From Pseudomonas sp. S09G 359 (GTDB lineage Bacteria; Pseudomonadota; Gammaproteobacteria; Pseudomonadales; Pseudomonadaceae), in the NCBI RefSeq assembly GCF_002843605.1, contig NZ_CP025263.1:6251501-6315500 (forward strand): a DNA stretch of 64,000 nucleotides, written 5' to 3'. A program made the position numbers and the translations under genes. Shown one piece after another: positions 9,003 through 17,111 of this stretch (position 1 is the stretch's first letter; every line of letters begins with the position of its first letter). The notes beneath the pieces were generated by a model. It saw nothing but the letters and a program-made list of their open reading frames with translations, was not told the origin of the DNA and did not search any database.

Positions 9003-10181
9003 TTAGTGGGTGATACGGCTTTTATGCTGTAGCCAGTCACCGAACGACTTGTCTTCCAACGCATAACCACCCCGGCCCGACTTCCACACCAGCTCCTTGT
9101 CGCGCAGGGCATCGATACAGGCCTGGATGGTCTGGGTGCCCGGCACCAAGTCACTGCCCATGTCTTCCAGCGCTTTGCCCACCGCCGTAAGGGTACTGTC
9201 GGTGAACGGCGCGAAGGGCTCGTTGTGTTGCGAACGCTCTACCATCACTTCCAGCACCGCACGCTGTGGGATGGTCAGGGCGTTCCAGGCGCTTTCGAAT
9301 TCGGTCCACACGCCAGCGCGTAACAGTTCAGCGCGGCTGTGCAGCAATTGACCCAGGTTGCTGGCCTCACCCAACTCCAGCGCCACCTCACCGATGATGG
9401 TGCGCAGCATCTCGGGGCGACGCCCTACCAGCTCGAAGGCTTCATCGATATCGGCAGCGTTGAATTGGTTGGTTTTAGCCAAATGCGCGTTGAGGTGCAG
9501 GGTGTAAGCCTGGGTGAATTCTTTGCCGAGCAAGGGGAACGGCGTGATGCTGGAGCCGAAGAATGGCTGGCTTTTACCCAATACCAAATGGGCCAGCTTG
9601 TCGCGATTGGAACCGGTGAACACCAGATGCAAACCACTGCCATCCTCGTCACGCCCCTGGTTGAGCTGATCCCGCGCGGCCTTCAGCGCGAACATCGCAT
9701 TGATACCTGAATCGCTGGTCAGGGCGTGCTGTGCTTCGTCAATCACCAGCACGACGGGTTTTTCCGCAGCACTGTGCAGTAACTCCAAAGCCTGGGTCAG
9801 GGTCGCGCCCACCGGCAATTGAGGCTTGCTGAAATCCCAGGACAGGGTCCGCAGAAAGCTCAGTTTCTCGATTCCAATGTTCTTGGCCAGCTTGCGAATA
9901 CCCTTTTCATAGGGCACCAGCGCTGCGGCAATAGCGCTGGCGATCAACTCCGCCGGATCTTTCTCTTTGTCCGCCCACAGATCGACATACACGGCAAGCC
10001 AGCCACGGAGCTGACACTCCGGGATCAGATCTTCACGCAAAAAAGTACTCTTGCCCGTGCGACGCGGCGCCGCGAGAAACAGGCCGGAAGTGAAATCCTG
10101 GATACCCGCCCCCACCAGGCCATCGGCAATACTGCTCGCCAGGGCGGGGCGACGAAACACAAAGCCGCTGGGCTTGGACAT
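9003..10181 (-). CDS. AAA-type ATPase of unknown role
   Basis: The 392-residue protein has a Walker A motif AAPRRTGKST at residues 37-46 and a Walker B motif VVLVIDEAQHAL around residue 145, followed by an arginine-bearing region and a probable winged-helix C-terminal part (NALTIPQRAVLEVMVERS and onwards). This is the architecture of STAND/Orc-like archaeal-type ATPases. No sensor or partner gene is adjacent, and it is a single transcription unit. Its promoter region is very AT-rich for this genome. The gene sits between the carnitine cluster and an accessory patch, where P. aeruginosa carries different genes, so acquisition by transfer is plausible. Candidate roles (defence, mobile element, DNA handling) cannot be chosen from sequence alone. 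Confidence 0.85.
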   Translation of the reverse strand: MSKPSGFVFRRPALASSIADGLVGAGIQDFTSGLFLAAPRRTGKSTFLREDLIPECQLRGWLAVYVDLWADKEKDPAELIASAIAAALVPYEKGIRKLAKNIGIEKLSFLRTLSWDFSKPQLPVGATLTQALELLHSAAEKPVVLVIDEAQHALTSDSGINAMFALKAARDQLNQGRDEDGSGLHLVFTGSNRDKLAHLVLGKSQPFFGSSITPFPLLGKEFTQAYTLHLNAHLAKTNQFNAADIDEAFELVGRRPEMLRTIIGEVALELGEASNLGQLLHSRAELLRAGVWTEFESAWNALTIPQRAVLEVMVERSQHNEPFAPFTDSTLTAVGKALEDMGSDLVPGTQTIQACIDALRDKELVWKSGRGGYALEDKSFGDWLQHKSRITH

Positions 10182-10205
10182 GGTTTATACTCAATTATGG
10201 AAACG

Positions 10206-10243
10206 ACTATAAATTATAGTAACGAGTATAATTTACTATAATT
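10206..10243. promoter_or_regulatory. AT-rich overlapping palindromes upstream of the ATPase gene
   Basis: ACTATAAATTATAGT at 10206-10220 is a near-perfect palindrome, and AATTATAGTAA (10212-10222) is repeated inverted as TTACTATAATT (10233-10243). The block lies 25-62 bases upstream of the ATPase start at 10181 and ends six bases before the cdhR stop. It probably holds the promoter and an operator for the ATPase gene; the regulator is unknown. Confidence 0.6.
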
Positions 10244-10248
10244 GCTCT

Positions 10249-11193
10249 TCACACAACCTCCCGTCGCCGATCCTCTCGCGGACATTTCGCAAACCGCGCC
10301 CGATAACTCCGGGTGAAATACGACGGCGACTCAAACCCGCAGGCAATACTCACCTCCAGCACGCTCATGTCGCTCTGGCGCAGCAGCTGTCGGGCTTTTT
10401 CCAGGCGCAGGCCGAGGTAGAAGTTGCTCGGGGTGTCGTTCAGGTGCAGACGAAACAACCGCTCAAGCTGGCGTCGGGTGACTTTGATCGCTTCGGCCAG
10501 GGCCAAGGTGCTCAAGGGCGGTTCGGTGTGTTGCTCCATTTCGCCGATCACCTGCACCAGTTTTTTGTTGTTGATGCCGTAGCGCGTGGCGATCTGCATG
10601 CGCTGGTGGTCTTTGCGTGGGCGGATGCGACCGAGCACGAATTGTTCGGACACCTGGATCGCCAGGTCCGGGCCGTGGGCCTGGGCGATCAGGTCGAGCA
10701 TCAGGTCGATGGAGGCGGTGCCGCCGGCGCAGGTGATGCGGCGGCGGTCGATCTCGAACAGTTCCTGGGTCACCGTGAGCTGTGGATAGGATTCCTTGAA
10801 CGCATCGATGGCTTCCCAGTGCAGGGTCAGGCGGTGGCCGTCGAGCAGGCCGGCTTCAGCCAATACGCAGGCGCCGGTGTCGATGGCGCCGAGGGTCACG
10901 CCGTCGTGGTCGAGGCGACGCAACCAGTGTTCCAGGGCTGGGGTGGCGAACTGCAGCGGTTCGAAGCCGGCCACCACCAATAGCGTCGCGCCTTTTTTCA
11001 GCGGTTCCAGGGCGGCGTCGGCGTTCACCGACATGCCATTGCTCGCCAACACCGCGCCGCCATCGGCACTCAGAACATGCCAGCGGTACAACTCGCCACG
11101 AAAGCGGTTGGCCACCCGCAGCGGCTCCAGTGCGGAGATAAAGCCGATGGCCGAGAAACCCGGCATCAGCAAGAAGTAGAAATCCTGGGACAT
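10249..11193 (-). CDS. cdhR: Carnitine-responsive AraC/GlxA-type regulator CdhR
   Basis: The 314-residue protein has an N-terminal DJ-1/PfpI-like domain (about residues 1-185, GlxA type, with GAIDTGACVLAEAGLL) and a C-terminal AraC double helix-turn-helix domain (about 215-310; SVLEVSIACGFESPSYFTRS). It is divergent from caiX and the cdh genes, which is the arrangement of CdhR in P. aeruginosa, the carnitine-responsive activator of caiX-cdhCAB. Two 21-bp-spaced direct repeats in the intergenic region are a candidate binding site. Close homology to GbdR, also in this window, makes the assignment rest on context, which is strong. Confidence 0.9.
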   Translation of the reverse strand: MSQDFYFLLMPGFSAIGFISALEPLRVANRFRGELYRWHVLSADGGAVLASNGMSVNADAALEPLKKGATLLVVAGFEPLQFATPALEHWLRRLDHDGVTLGAIDTGACVLAEAGLLDGHRLTLHWEAIDAFKESYPQLTVTQELFEIDRRRITCAGGTASIDLMLDLIAQAHGPDLAIQVSEQFVLGRIRPRKDHQRMQIATRYGINNKKLVQVIGEMEQHTEPPLSTLALAEAIKVTRRQLERLFRLHLNDTPSNFYLGLRLEKARQLLRQSDMSVLEVSIACGFESPSYFTRSYRARFAKCPREDRRREVV

Positions 11194-11264
11194 GGTGGCG
11201 CTCTCGTAGGACGGGCAGCGTGCTCACTGTGATACGCCAGTTCAACGGGCCATTCAAGAGCACA

Positions 11265-11306
11265 GGTCGCTGCAGTGCAAGAGCTGGTCGCCGCCGTGCG
11301 TTTTGT
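11265..11306 (+). promoter_or_regulatory. Candidate AraC-family operator upstream of caiX
   Basis: GGTCGCTGCAGTGC at 11265-11278 is repeated as GGTCGCCGCCGTGC at 11286-11299, with a period of exactly 21 bases and 12 of 14 positions identical. Direct repeats two helical turns apart are the usual target of AraC-family monomers with two helix-turn-helix motifs. The site lies about 85 bases before the caiX start. CdhR (or GbdR) is the likely ligand; this is inferred. Confidence 0.55.
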
Positions 11307-11387
11307 CGGGCGCCAAGCTGCGTAACTTGATCCCACGGCGCACAAAGACGCCGGCCCCCACAATAACGACCTGCCGAGGGACCCACC

Positions 11388-12332
11388 ATGAATCGACTGA
11401 TCAGCCGCTGTGTGCTCGCACTCAGCGCCAGCGCCATCTTGAGCACGAACGTACTGGCTGCCGACGCGGCATCCTGCCAGAACGTGCGCATGGGCGTGGT
11501 GAACTGGACCGACGTAATCGCCACCAGCGCCATGACCCAAGTGTTGCTCGACGGCCTCGGCTACAAGACCAAACAGACCAGCGCCTCCCAGCAAATCATC
11601 TTCGCCGGCATTCGTGACCAGCGCCTGGACTTGTTCCTCGGCTACTGGAACCCACTGATGACCCAGACCATCACGCCGTTCGTCGACGCCAAGCAAGTCA
11701 AAGTCCTCGACAAACCCAGCCTGGAAGACGCCCGCGCCACCCTCGCCGTACCGACTTACCTGGCCGACAAAGGCCTGAAAACCTTCGCTGATATTGCCAA
11801 ATTCGATAAAGAACTGGGCGGCAAGATCTACGGCATCGAGCCCGGTTCGGGTGCCAATACGCAGATCAAGGCGATGATCGCCAAGAACCAGTTCGGCCTG
11901 GGCAAGTTCCAACTGGTGGAGTCCAGCGAAGCCGGCATGCTCGCCGCCGTCGACCGCGCCGTGCGCCGCAAGGAAGCCGTGGTGTTCTTCGGCTGGGCGC
12001 CGCACCCGATGAACGTCAACGTGGCCATGACTTACCTCACCGGCAGCGACGACGCCCTTGGCCCGAACGAAGGCATGGCCACGGTATGGAGCGTCACCGC
12101 GCCGACCTACGCCGAGCAGTGCCCCAACGTACACAAGTTGCTGACCAACCTGACCTTCACCGCCGCCGACGAGAGCCGGATGATGCAGCCACTGCTGGAT
12201 CATAAGGACGCCCTCGAATCCGCCAAGCAATGGCTCAAGGATCACCCGCAAGACCAGGCCCGCTGGCTTGAGGGCGTGACCACTTTCGACGGCAAACCGG
12301 CTGCGGCCAACCTGCAACTGACCAGCAAGTAA
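11388..12332 (+). CDS. caiX: Carnitine ABC transporter substrate-binding protein CaiX
   Basis: A 314-residue periplasmic binding protein of the OpuAC/ProX choline family with a signal peptide ([19 protein letters not shown]). The segment [19 protein letters not shown] and the tryptophan-containing [12 protein letters not shown] are shared with CbcX in this window and belong to the quaternary-amine binding cage. In P. aeruginosa, CaiX delivers carnitine to the CbcWV core transporter, so it need not have its own permease; none is encoded here. GAGGG precedes the start. It heads the caiX-cdhC-cdhA-cdhB operon. Confidence 0.93.
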   Translation: MNRLISRCVLALSASAILSTNVLAADAASCQNVRMGVVNWTDVIATSAMTQVLLDGLGYKTKQTSASQQIIFAGIRDQRLDLFLGYWNPLMTQTITPFVDAKQVKVLDKPSLEDARATLAVPTYLADKGLKTFADIAKFDKELGGKIYGIEPGSGANTQIKAMIAKNQFGLGKFQLVESSEAGMLAAVDRAVRRKEAVVFFGWAPHPMNVNVAMTYLTGSDDALGPNEGMATVWSVTAPTYAEQCPNVHKLLTNLTFTAADESRMMQPLLDHKDALESAKQWLKDHPQDQARWLEGVTTFDGKPAAANLQLTSK

Positions 12333-12347
12333 CCATTTTCAAATCAC

Positions 12348-12376
12348 CGTTTCGCGGTCATTTCCGACCGCGAACG
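12348..12376 (+). promoter_or_regulatory. Intercistronic stem-loop between caiX and cdhC
   Basis: TTCGCGGTC (12351-12359) and GACCGCGAA (12366-12374) form a nine-base-pair stem with a six-base loop, extendable with one bulge. No T-run follows, so it is not a classic terminator. It may protect the caiX mRNA end and give more binding protein than enzyme. Confidence 0.6.
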
Positions 12377-12405
12377 GCGCCACCACGCCTGTAAGGAACC
12401 GCCTC

Positions 12406-13293
12406 ATGAACCACGACGTCATCATCACCTGCGCACTCACCGGTGCTGGCGACACGACCAGCAGAAGCCCGCACGTGCCGGTCACCCCCAAACAAATCGC
12501 TGCCGCTGCGGTAGAAGCTGCCAAGGCCGGCGCCACGGTTGTGCACTGCCACGTGCGCGACCCGCAAACCGGCAAGTTCAGCCGCGATGTGGCCCTGTAC
12601 CGCGAAGTGATGGAGCGTATCCGCGAGGCCGACATCGACATCATCGTCAACCTCACCGCCGGCATGGGCGGCGACCTGGAGATCGGCGGCGGCGAGAACC
12701 CGATGGAGTTCGGCCCCAACACCGACCTGGTCGGCCCGCTGACCCGCCTCGCCCATGTGGAAGAGCTGCTGCCGGAAATCTGCACCCTGGACTGCGGCAC
12801 GCTGAACTTCGGCGATGGCGACACCATTTACGTATCCACCCCTGCGCAATTGCGGGCCGGCGCCAAACGCATCCAGGAACTGGGCGTTAAGGCCGAGCTG
12901 GAAATTTTCGACACCGGCCACCTGTGGTTCGCCAAGCAGATGATCAAGGAAGGCCTGCTGGATAACCCGCTGTTCCAACTGTGCCTGGGCATCCCGTGGG
13001 GCGCACCGGCCGACACCACCACCATGAAAGCCATGGTCGACAACTTGCCCGCCGACGCGGTGTGGGCCGGCTTTGGCATCGGCCGCATGCAAATGCCGAT
13101 GGCGGCGCAGGCAGTGTTGCTGGGTGGCAACGTGCGGGTTGGGCTGGAAGACAACCTGTGGCTGGACAAGGGCGTGCTTGCTACCAATGGCCAACTGGTA
13201 GAACGCGCCAGCGAGATCCTCAGCCGCCTGGGCGCGCGGGTCCTCACCCCCGCCGAAGGCCGCGCCAAAATGGGCCTCACCAAACGCGGTTAA
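12406..13293 (+). CDS. cdhC: Beta-keto acid cleavage enzyme CdhC (3-dehydrocarnitine cleavage)
   Basis: The 295-residue protein is a BKACE (DUF849) family enzyme. It has the zinc-binding [12 protein letters not shown] motif (His47 and His49), the [11 protein letters not shown] stretch and [11 protein letters not shown]. With acetyl-CoA, CdhC converts 3-dehydrocarnitine into acetoacetate and betainyl-CoA. AAGGA precedes the start at 12406. It is the second gene of the carnitine operon, followed by a REP and cdhA. The family is clear; the substrate assignment follows the conserved operon. Confidence 0.93.
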   Translation: MNHDVIITCALTGAGDTTSRSPHVPVTPKQIAAAAVEAAKAGATVVHCHVRDPQTGKFSRDVALYREVMERIREADIDIIVNLTAGMGGDLEIGGGENPMEFGPNTDLVGPLTRLAHVEELLPEICTLDCGTLNFGDGDTIYVSTPAQLRAGAKRIQELGVKAELEIFDTGHLWFAKQMIKEGLLDNPLFQLCLGIPWGAPADTTTMKAMVDNLPADAVWAGFGIGRMQMPMAAQAVLLGGNVRVGLEDNLWLDKGVLATNGQLVERASEILSRLGARVLTPAEGRAKMGLTKRG

Positions 13294-13295
13294 AC

Positions 13296-13385
13296 ATGTG
13301 GGAGGGGGCTTGTCCCCGATAGCGGCGTGTCAGTCGATGCATTCGGTGCTGATCCACAGCCATCGGGGGCAAGCCCCCTCCCACA
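13296..13385. repeat. Paired REP palindrome between cdhC and cdhA
   Basis: An inverted pair of GTGGGAGGGGGCTTG-type REPs begins two bases after the cdhC stop and ends 31 bases before cdhA. One arm reads TTGTCCCC instead of TTGCCCCC. It lies within the operon and may act as an mRNA stabiliser or attenuator. Confidence 0.92.
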
Positions 13386-13416
13386 AGGGTTCTTCACATT
13401 ACTCGGGATCGTTGCC

Positions 13417-14382
13417 ATGCGCTTTATCACAGAAATCAAAACCTTCGCCGCCCTCGGCAGCGGTGTTATCGGCAGCGGCTGGGTATCCCGCGCCCTGGCC
13501 CATGGCCTGGATGTGGTCGCCTGGGACCCGGCGCCCGGTGCGGAAGCGGCCCTGCGCAAACGTGTCGCCAATGCCTGGGGAGCCCTGGAAAAACAAGGCC
13601 TGGCGCCGGGTGCATCCCAGGACCGCCTGCGCTTTGTGGCGACGATTGAAGAGTGCGTGAAAGACGCCGACTTCATCCAGGAAAGCGCCCCGGAACGCCT
13701 GGAGCTGAAACTCGACTTGCACAGCAAAATCAGCGCAGCGGCCAAGCCAGATGCATTGATCGGCTCCAGCACCTCGGGCCTGCTGCCGAGTGAGTTCTAC
13801 GAGGGTTCCACGCACCCGGAACGCTGCGTGGTCGGCCACCCGTTCAACCCGGTATACCTGCTGCCACTGGTGGAAGTGGTCGGTGGCAAAAATACCGCGC
13901 CAGAGGCGATCCAGGCGGCGATCCAGGTGTACGAAGCCCTCGGCATGCGCCCGCTGCATGTACGCAAGGAAGTCCCCGGGTTTATCGCCGACCGTTTGCT
14001 CGAAGCACTGTGGCGTGAGGCACTGCACTTGGTGAATGACGGCGTGGCGACCACCGGTGAAATCGACGATGCCATCCGTTTTGGCGCCGGCTTGCGCTGG
14101 TCGTTCATGGGCACCTTCCTCACTTACACCCTGGCTGGCGGCGACGCTGGCATGCGCCACTTCATGGCGCAGTTCGGCCCGGCCCTACAACTGCCATGGA
14201 CCTATCTGCCGGCCCCAGAACTGACCGAGAAATTGATCGACGACGTGGTGGAGGGCACCAGCGATCAACTCGGCACCCACAGCATTTCAGCGCTGGAGCG
14301 CTATCGTGATGATTGCCTGTTGGCAGTGCTGGAGGCGGTCAAAACCACCAAGGCCAAACATGGCATGACTTTCGCCGAATAA
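13417..14382 (+). CDS. cdhA: L-carnitine dehydrogenase CdhA
   Basis: A 321-residue NAD-dependent enzyme of the 3-hydroxyacyl-CoA dehydrogenase family. The N-terminal Rossmann motif is [13 protein letters not shown] (from residue 12), and [17 protein letters not shown] carries the conserved catalytic histidine region. The C-terminal helical domain runs from about residue 185. It oxidises L-carnitine to 3-dehydrocarnitine in the cytoplasm. I place the start at 13417 ([10 protein letters not shown]); the open frame extends to 13327 but only through the REP element. cdhB follows after 13 bases. Confidence 0.93.
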   Translation: MRFITEIKTFAALGSGVIGSGWVSRALAHGLDVVAWDPAPGAEAALRKRVANAWGALEKQGLAPGASQDRLRFVATIEECVKDADFIQESAPERLELKLDLHSKISAAAKPDALIGSSTSGLLPSEFYEGSTHPERCVVGHPFNPVYLLPLVEVVGGKNTAPEAIQAAIQVYEALGMRPLHVRKEVPGFIADRLLEALWREALHLVNDGVATTGEIDDAIRFGAGLRWSFMGTFLTYTLAGGDAGMRHFMAQFGPALQLPWTYLPAPELTEKLIDDVVEGTSDQLGTHSISALERYRDDCLLAVLEAVKTTKAKHGMTFAE

Positions 14383-14395
14383 CGGGACCCCCACC

Positions 14396-14872
14396 ATGCC
14401 TGCACTGACGACCTACACCACCCAAGTCCAACCGGACTGGGTGGACTACAACGGCCATCTGCGCGACGCGTTCTATTTGCTGATCTTCAGCTACGCCACC
14501 GACGCGCTGATGGACACCCTGGGCCTGGACAGCCAGAACCGCGAAGCCAGCGGCCACTCGCTGTTCACCCTGGAGCTGCACCTGAACTACCTGCACGAAG
14601 TAAAACTCGGCGCCGAGGTTGAAGTGCATACGCAACTGATTGCCCACGACGCCAAGCGCCTGCACCTCTATCACAGCCTGCACTGGGTAGGTGATGAAAA
14701 GGAACTGGCTGGCAACGAGCAGATGCTGTTGCACGTCGACTTGACTGGGCCGCATTCGGCACCGTTTACCGCGGCGACACTGGCACGACTTGCCGCCATC
14801 AGCGCCGAACAGACCGACCTGCCACGCCCCGCCCTGCTCGGCCGCGTGATTGGTTTGCCCGCAAAAAAATAG
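14396..14872 (+). CDS. cdhB: Hotdog-fold thioesterase CdhB
   Basis: A 158-residue 4-hydroxybenzoyl-CoA thioesterase-like protein with the opening QPDWVDYNGHLRDAFYL, where the aspartate and histidine match the hotdog active-site region. In the carnitine pathway it hydrolyses betainyl-CoA to glycine betaine, linking carnitine to the dgc pathway. It is the last gene of the caiX-cdhCAB operon. A short upstream gap and matching reading direction support co-transcription. Confidence 0.9.
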   Translation: MPALTTYTTQVQPDWVDYNGHLRDAFYLLIFSYATDALMDTLGLDSQNREASGHSLFTLELHLNYLHEVKLGAEVEVHTQLIAHDAKRLHLYHSLHWVGDEKELAGNEQMLLHVDLTGPHSAPFTAATLARLAAISAEQTDLPRPALLGRVIGLPAKK

Positions 14873-14878
14873 ACGCGC

Positions 14879-14912
14879 AAAAAAAACCCGTTGCAGCCGT
14901 GACTGGAACGGG
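14879..14912 (-). terminator. Minus-strand terminator-like hairpin downstream of cdhB
   Basis: CCCGTT at 14887-14892 pairs with AACGGG at 14907-14912, and read on the minus strand the stem is followed by a run of eight T. No minus-strand gene ends close by; gbdR ends 586 bases away. It may stop read-through from gbdR or an antisense transcript into cdhB. Confidence 0.45.
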
Positions 14913-15127
14913 GAAGAGAGCCTTGTGAGAGCCGTGCATCCCGAGGGTGACCAAACCTTCAAGCTGCTTGCTTGGTCACCAGTGTGCCCATTAGTGCTGT
15001 CGGCAAATGGCCCGAAAACGACATGCTCATAGCCATCTGAGCCATTCGCGTATTCAGCCCTTGCCGACCGCTTGAGCGGCTACCAGAATCCAGCTCAGAC
15101 CCCGCTCCCCTCACCAGGATAAACGCC

Positions 15128-15391
15128 ATGATGCATGCGGATTTGATTGACCAGGATGACCTGCTGGGCCAACTGCGCTCACTGGGTTTTGAAGTGTCCA
15201 GCGGCGCCACCGCCGAGCAGGCTTGCGAATGCGCCGTGCGCGGCTTGAGCGAAGCGCGCGCCAAGGCGCTTAAGGGCATGGTTGAGCAGATGTACACCGG
15301 TAGCGCGACGATTTTGCCGGCGGTAAGGCAGGCGATTGATAAGCAGTTGTTGCCGGCTTTGGTGCAGTTCAAACAGAATTCTGGCGCCTGA
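15128..15391 (+). CDS. Small protein of unknown function between cdhB and gbdR
   Basis: An 87-residue protein starting MMHADLIDQDDLLGQLRSLG. It has no signal peptide or membrane segment and looks helical, with an alanine-rich middle (GATAEQACECAVRGLSEARA). AGGAT lies seven bases before the start, and the codon use matches nearby genes, so it is probably real. It is 255 bases after cdhB and so may be a separate unit. I do not recognise the family; its position between cdhB and gbdR suggests, but does not prove, a link to betaine metabolism. Confidence 0.65.
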   Translation: MMHADLIDQDDLLGQLRSLGFEVSSGATAEQACECAVRGLSEARAKALKGMVEQMYTGSATILPAVRQAIDKQLLPALVQFKQNSGA

Positions 15392-15400
15392 TAGATCGCT

Positions 15401-15482
15401 TTCGCGAGCAAGCCCGCTCCCACATTTGACCGAGTTCCATCTTTGAAATGCAGTCGAATGTGGGAGCGGGCTTGCTCGCGAA
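15401..15482. repeat. Paired REP palindrome (GCGGGCTTGCTCGC type)
   Basis: CGCGAGCAAGCCCGCTCCCACA at its left end is matched by the inverse at 15458-15482. It sits between the convergent small gene and gbdR, ten bases after the stop at 15391, and may serve both as a transcription end. Confidence 0.92.
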
Positions 15483-15497
15483 TGCAGTCAACTCGGT

Positions 15498-16601
15498 CTA
15501 GAGCCTTACACTCGCGAAAGTCGACTCATTGCGAGCCTGGCTCAACGCCGACATCGGCCCCGACAGCGGTGACAACACCAGCGCCTGTGGAATCGGCATC
15601 ATCGCCACTTGCTGGGTGGTGTTGGAGCCTACGCGCTCATCGCGTGGCGGAATGCCGAAGTATTCGCGGTAGCACTTGGAGAAGTGCGGCGTGGACACAA
15701 ACCCGCACACCGACGCCACTTCGATGATCGACATCGGCGTTTGCTTGAGCAACTGCCGCGCACGGATCAGGCGCAGCTTCAGGTAATAACGCGACGGCGA
15801 GCAGTGCAGGTATTTCTGGAACAACCGCTCCAGCTGCCGCCGCGAAACCGCGACGTAAACCGCCAGTTCATCCAGGTCGATTGGTTCTTCCAGGTTGGCT
15901 TCCATCAGCGCGACGATTTCCTGCAGCTTCGGCTGGTTGGTGCCGAGCATGTGCTTGAGCGGCACACGCTGGTGATCCTGTTCGTTGCGGATGCGTTCGT
16001 ACACGAACATCTCAGAGATCGCCGCCGACAGCTCACGGCCGTGATCGCGGCTGATCAGGTGCAGCATCATGTCCAGCGGAGCGGTGCCGCCCGAACTGGT
16101 GAAACGGTTGCGGTCGAGGGTGAACAGGCGTGTGCTCATCGCCACGCGCGGGAAGGCTTCCTGCATCGACGCCAGGCATTCCCAGTGCACGCTGCAATCA
16201 AAGCCATCGAGCAAACCGGCGCAGGCCAGGGCCCAACTGCCGGTGCACACCGCACCGAGACGGCGCGACTGACGCGCCTGGCTTTGCAGCCACGACACAT
16301 GCTCACGGGTGACAGTACGCTGGATACCCACGCCGCCACACACGATCACCGTGTCCAGGGCCGGGGCTTTGTGCATGGAGGCATCGGGAGTGATTTGCAG
16401 ACCGTCGCTGGCCCAGACCTGGTTGCCGTCGACACTCAGGGTTGTCCAGCGATACAGCTCGCGGCCGGACAATTGGTTGGCCATGCGCAGCGGTTCCACG
16501 GCCGACGCCAGGGAAATCAGCGTGAAATTGTCCAGCAGCAAAAAGCCGATGGATTGAGGCGCACGGTTCTGGGGTTGGGCCCCGGAGTTGAACGACGTCA
16601 T
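15498..16601 (-). CDS. gbdR: Glycine betaine/dimethylglycine-responsive regulator GbdR
   Basis: The 367-residue protein has an N-terminal GlxA-like DJ-1/PfpI domain (residues about 20-200) and an AraC DNA-binding domain (about 225-325; MSIIEVASVCGFVSTPHFSK). In P. aeruginosa, GbdR senses glycine betaine and dimethylglycine and activates gbcAB, dgcAB, cbcXWV, caiX, sdaB and related genes, many of which are in this window. GAGGAG lies upstream of the start. It is longer than CdhR by an N-terminal extension and a C-terminal tail. The neighbourhood (cdhB before, sdaB after) matches the known locus. Confidence 0.93.
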   Translation of the reverse strand: MTSFNSGAQPQNRAPQSIGFLLLDNFTLISLASAVEPLRMANQLSGRELYRWTTLSVDGNQVWASDGLQITPDASMHKAPALDTVIVCGGVGIQRTVTREHVSWLQSQARQSRRLGAVCTGSWALACAGLLDGFDCSVHWECLASMQEAFPRVAMSTRLFTLDRNRFTSSGGTAPLDMMLHLISRDHGRELSAAISEMFVYERIRNEQDHQRVPLKHMLGTNQPKLQEIVALMEANLEEPIDLDELAVYVAVSRRQLERLFQKYLHCSPSRYYLKLRLIRARQLLKQTPMSIIEVASVCGFVSTPHFSKCYREYFGIPPRDERVGSNTTQQVAMMPIPQALVLSPLSGPMSALSQARNESTFASVRL

Positions 16602-17022
16602 CGCGGTATCTCCTCACACAAAGCGGGTGATGGCCTCAGGCGAGGCTCTTGTTATTGCGCTCATCTCCTGCAAAGAGAGAGGCTTTTGAATTGATAGAGC
16701 AAATGCCATGCCTAAATTTGAATGGCTATTCAATAACTCCTGAAAACGACCTGTTGATGCGTCTATATAAGCCCGCGCGGGAAGTGCGGGATATGACTCG
16801 AAAAGGGTGTAGGAGTGAGCCCACTCAACGTGTGTGAGCAGATCGGTAGCACTTGTGGGAAGGCGCTTTGAGGGCGTAGGAAAAGTCTGTCACCGCAGGC
16901 ACGGGTGACGGGTGGTCAGGCGGGAAATCGTTTGCAGGCTACTTATCTGTTTGCGACGCGCTAAAAGGTGGCGCTTTTGGTTTGGGTGTTCACTTTATGA
17001 GCAGTCTTGGGCGGACTACCGC
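16602..17022. other. Non-coding region between gbdR and sdaB
   Basis: About 420 bases without a convincing gene; it must hold the gbdR promoter. A six-base inverted repeat GTCACC/GGTGAC spans 16889-16909, and CCCGCGCGGG lies near 16771. No clear promoter hexamers were identified. Short frames here lack ribosome sites and protein-like composition. Confidence 0.6.
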
Positions 17023-17095
17023 TATCGGGGGCAAGCCCCCTCCCACACTTGAATGTATTCACAATTCAAAGGGTGGGAGGGGGCTTGCCCCCGAT
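17023..17095. repeat. Paired REP palindrome downstream of sdaB
   Basis: ATCGGGGGCAAGCCCCCTCC and its inverse lie back to back with a short spacer of about 25 bases, ending 17 bases before the sdaB stop. It could end or stabilise the sdaB transcript. Confidence 0.92.
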
Positions 17096-17111
17096 TAGCA
17101 GCAACTCGATC

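Noticed and set aside
14959..15423. 154-residue minus-strand frame
   Set aside because: It starts within a REP and is antisense to the small gene with the better ribosome site.
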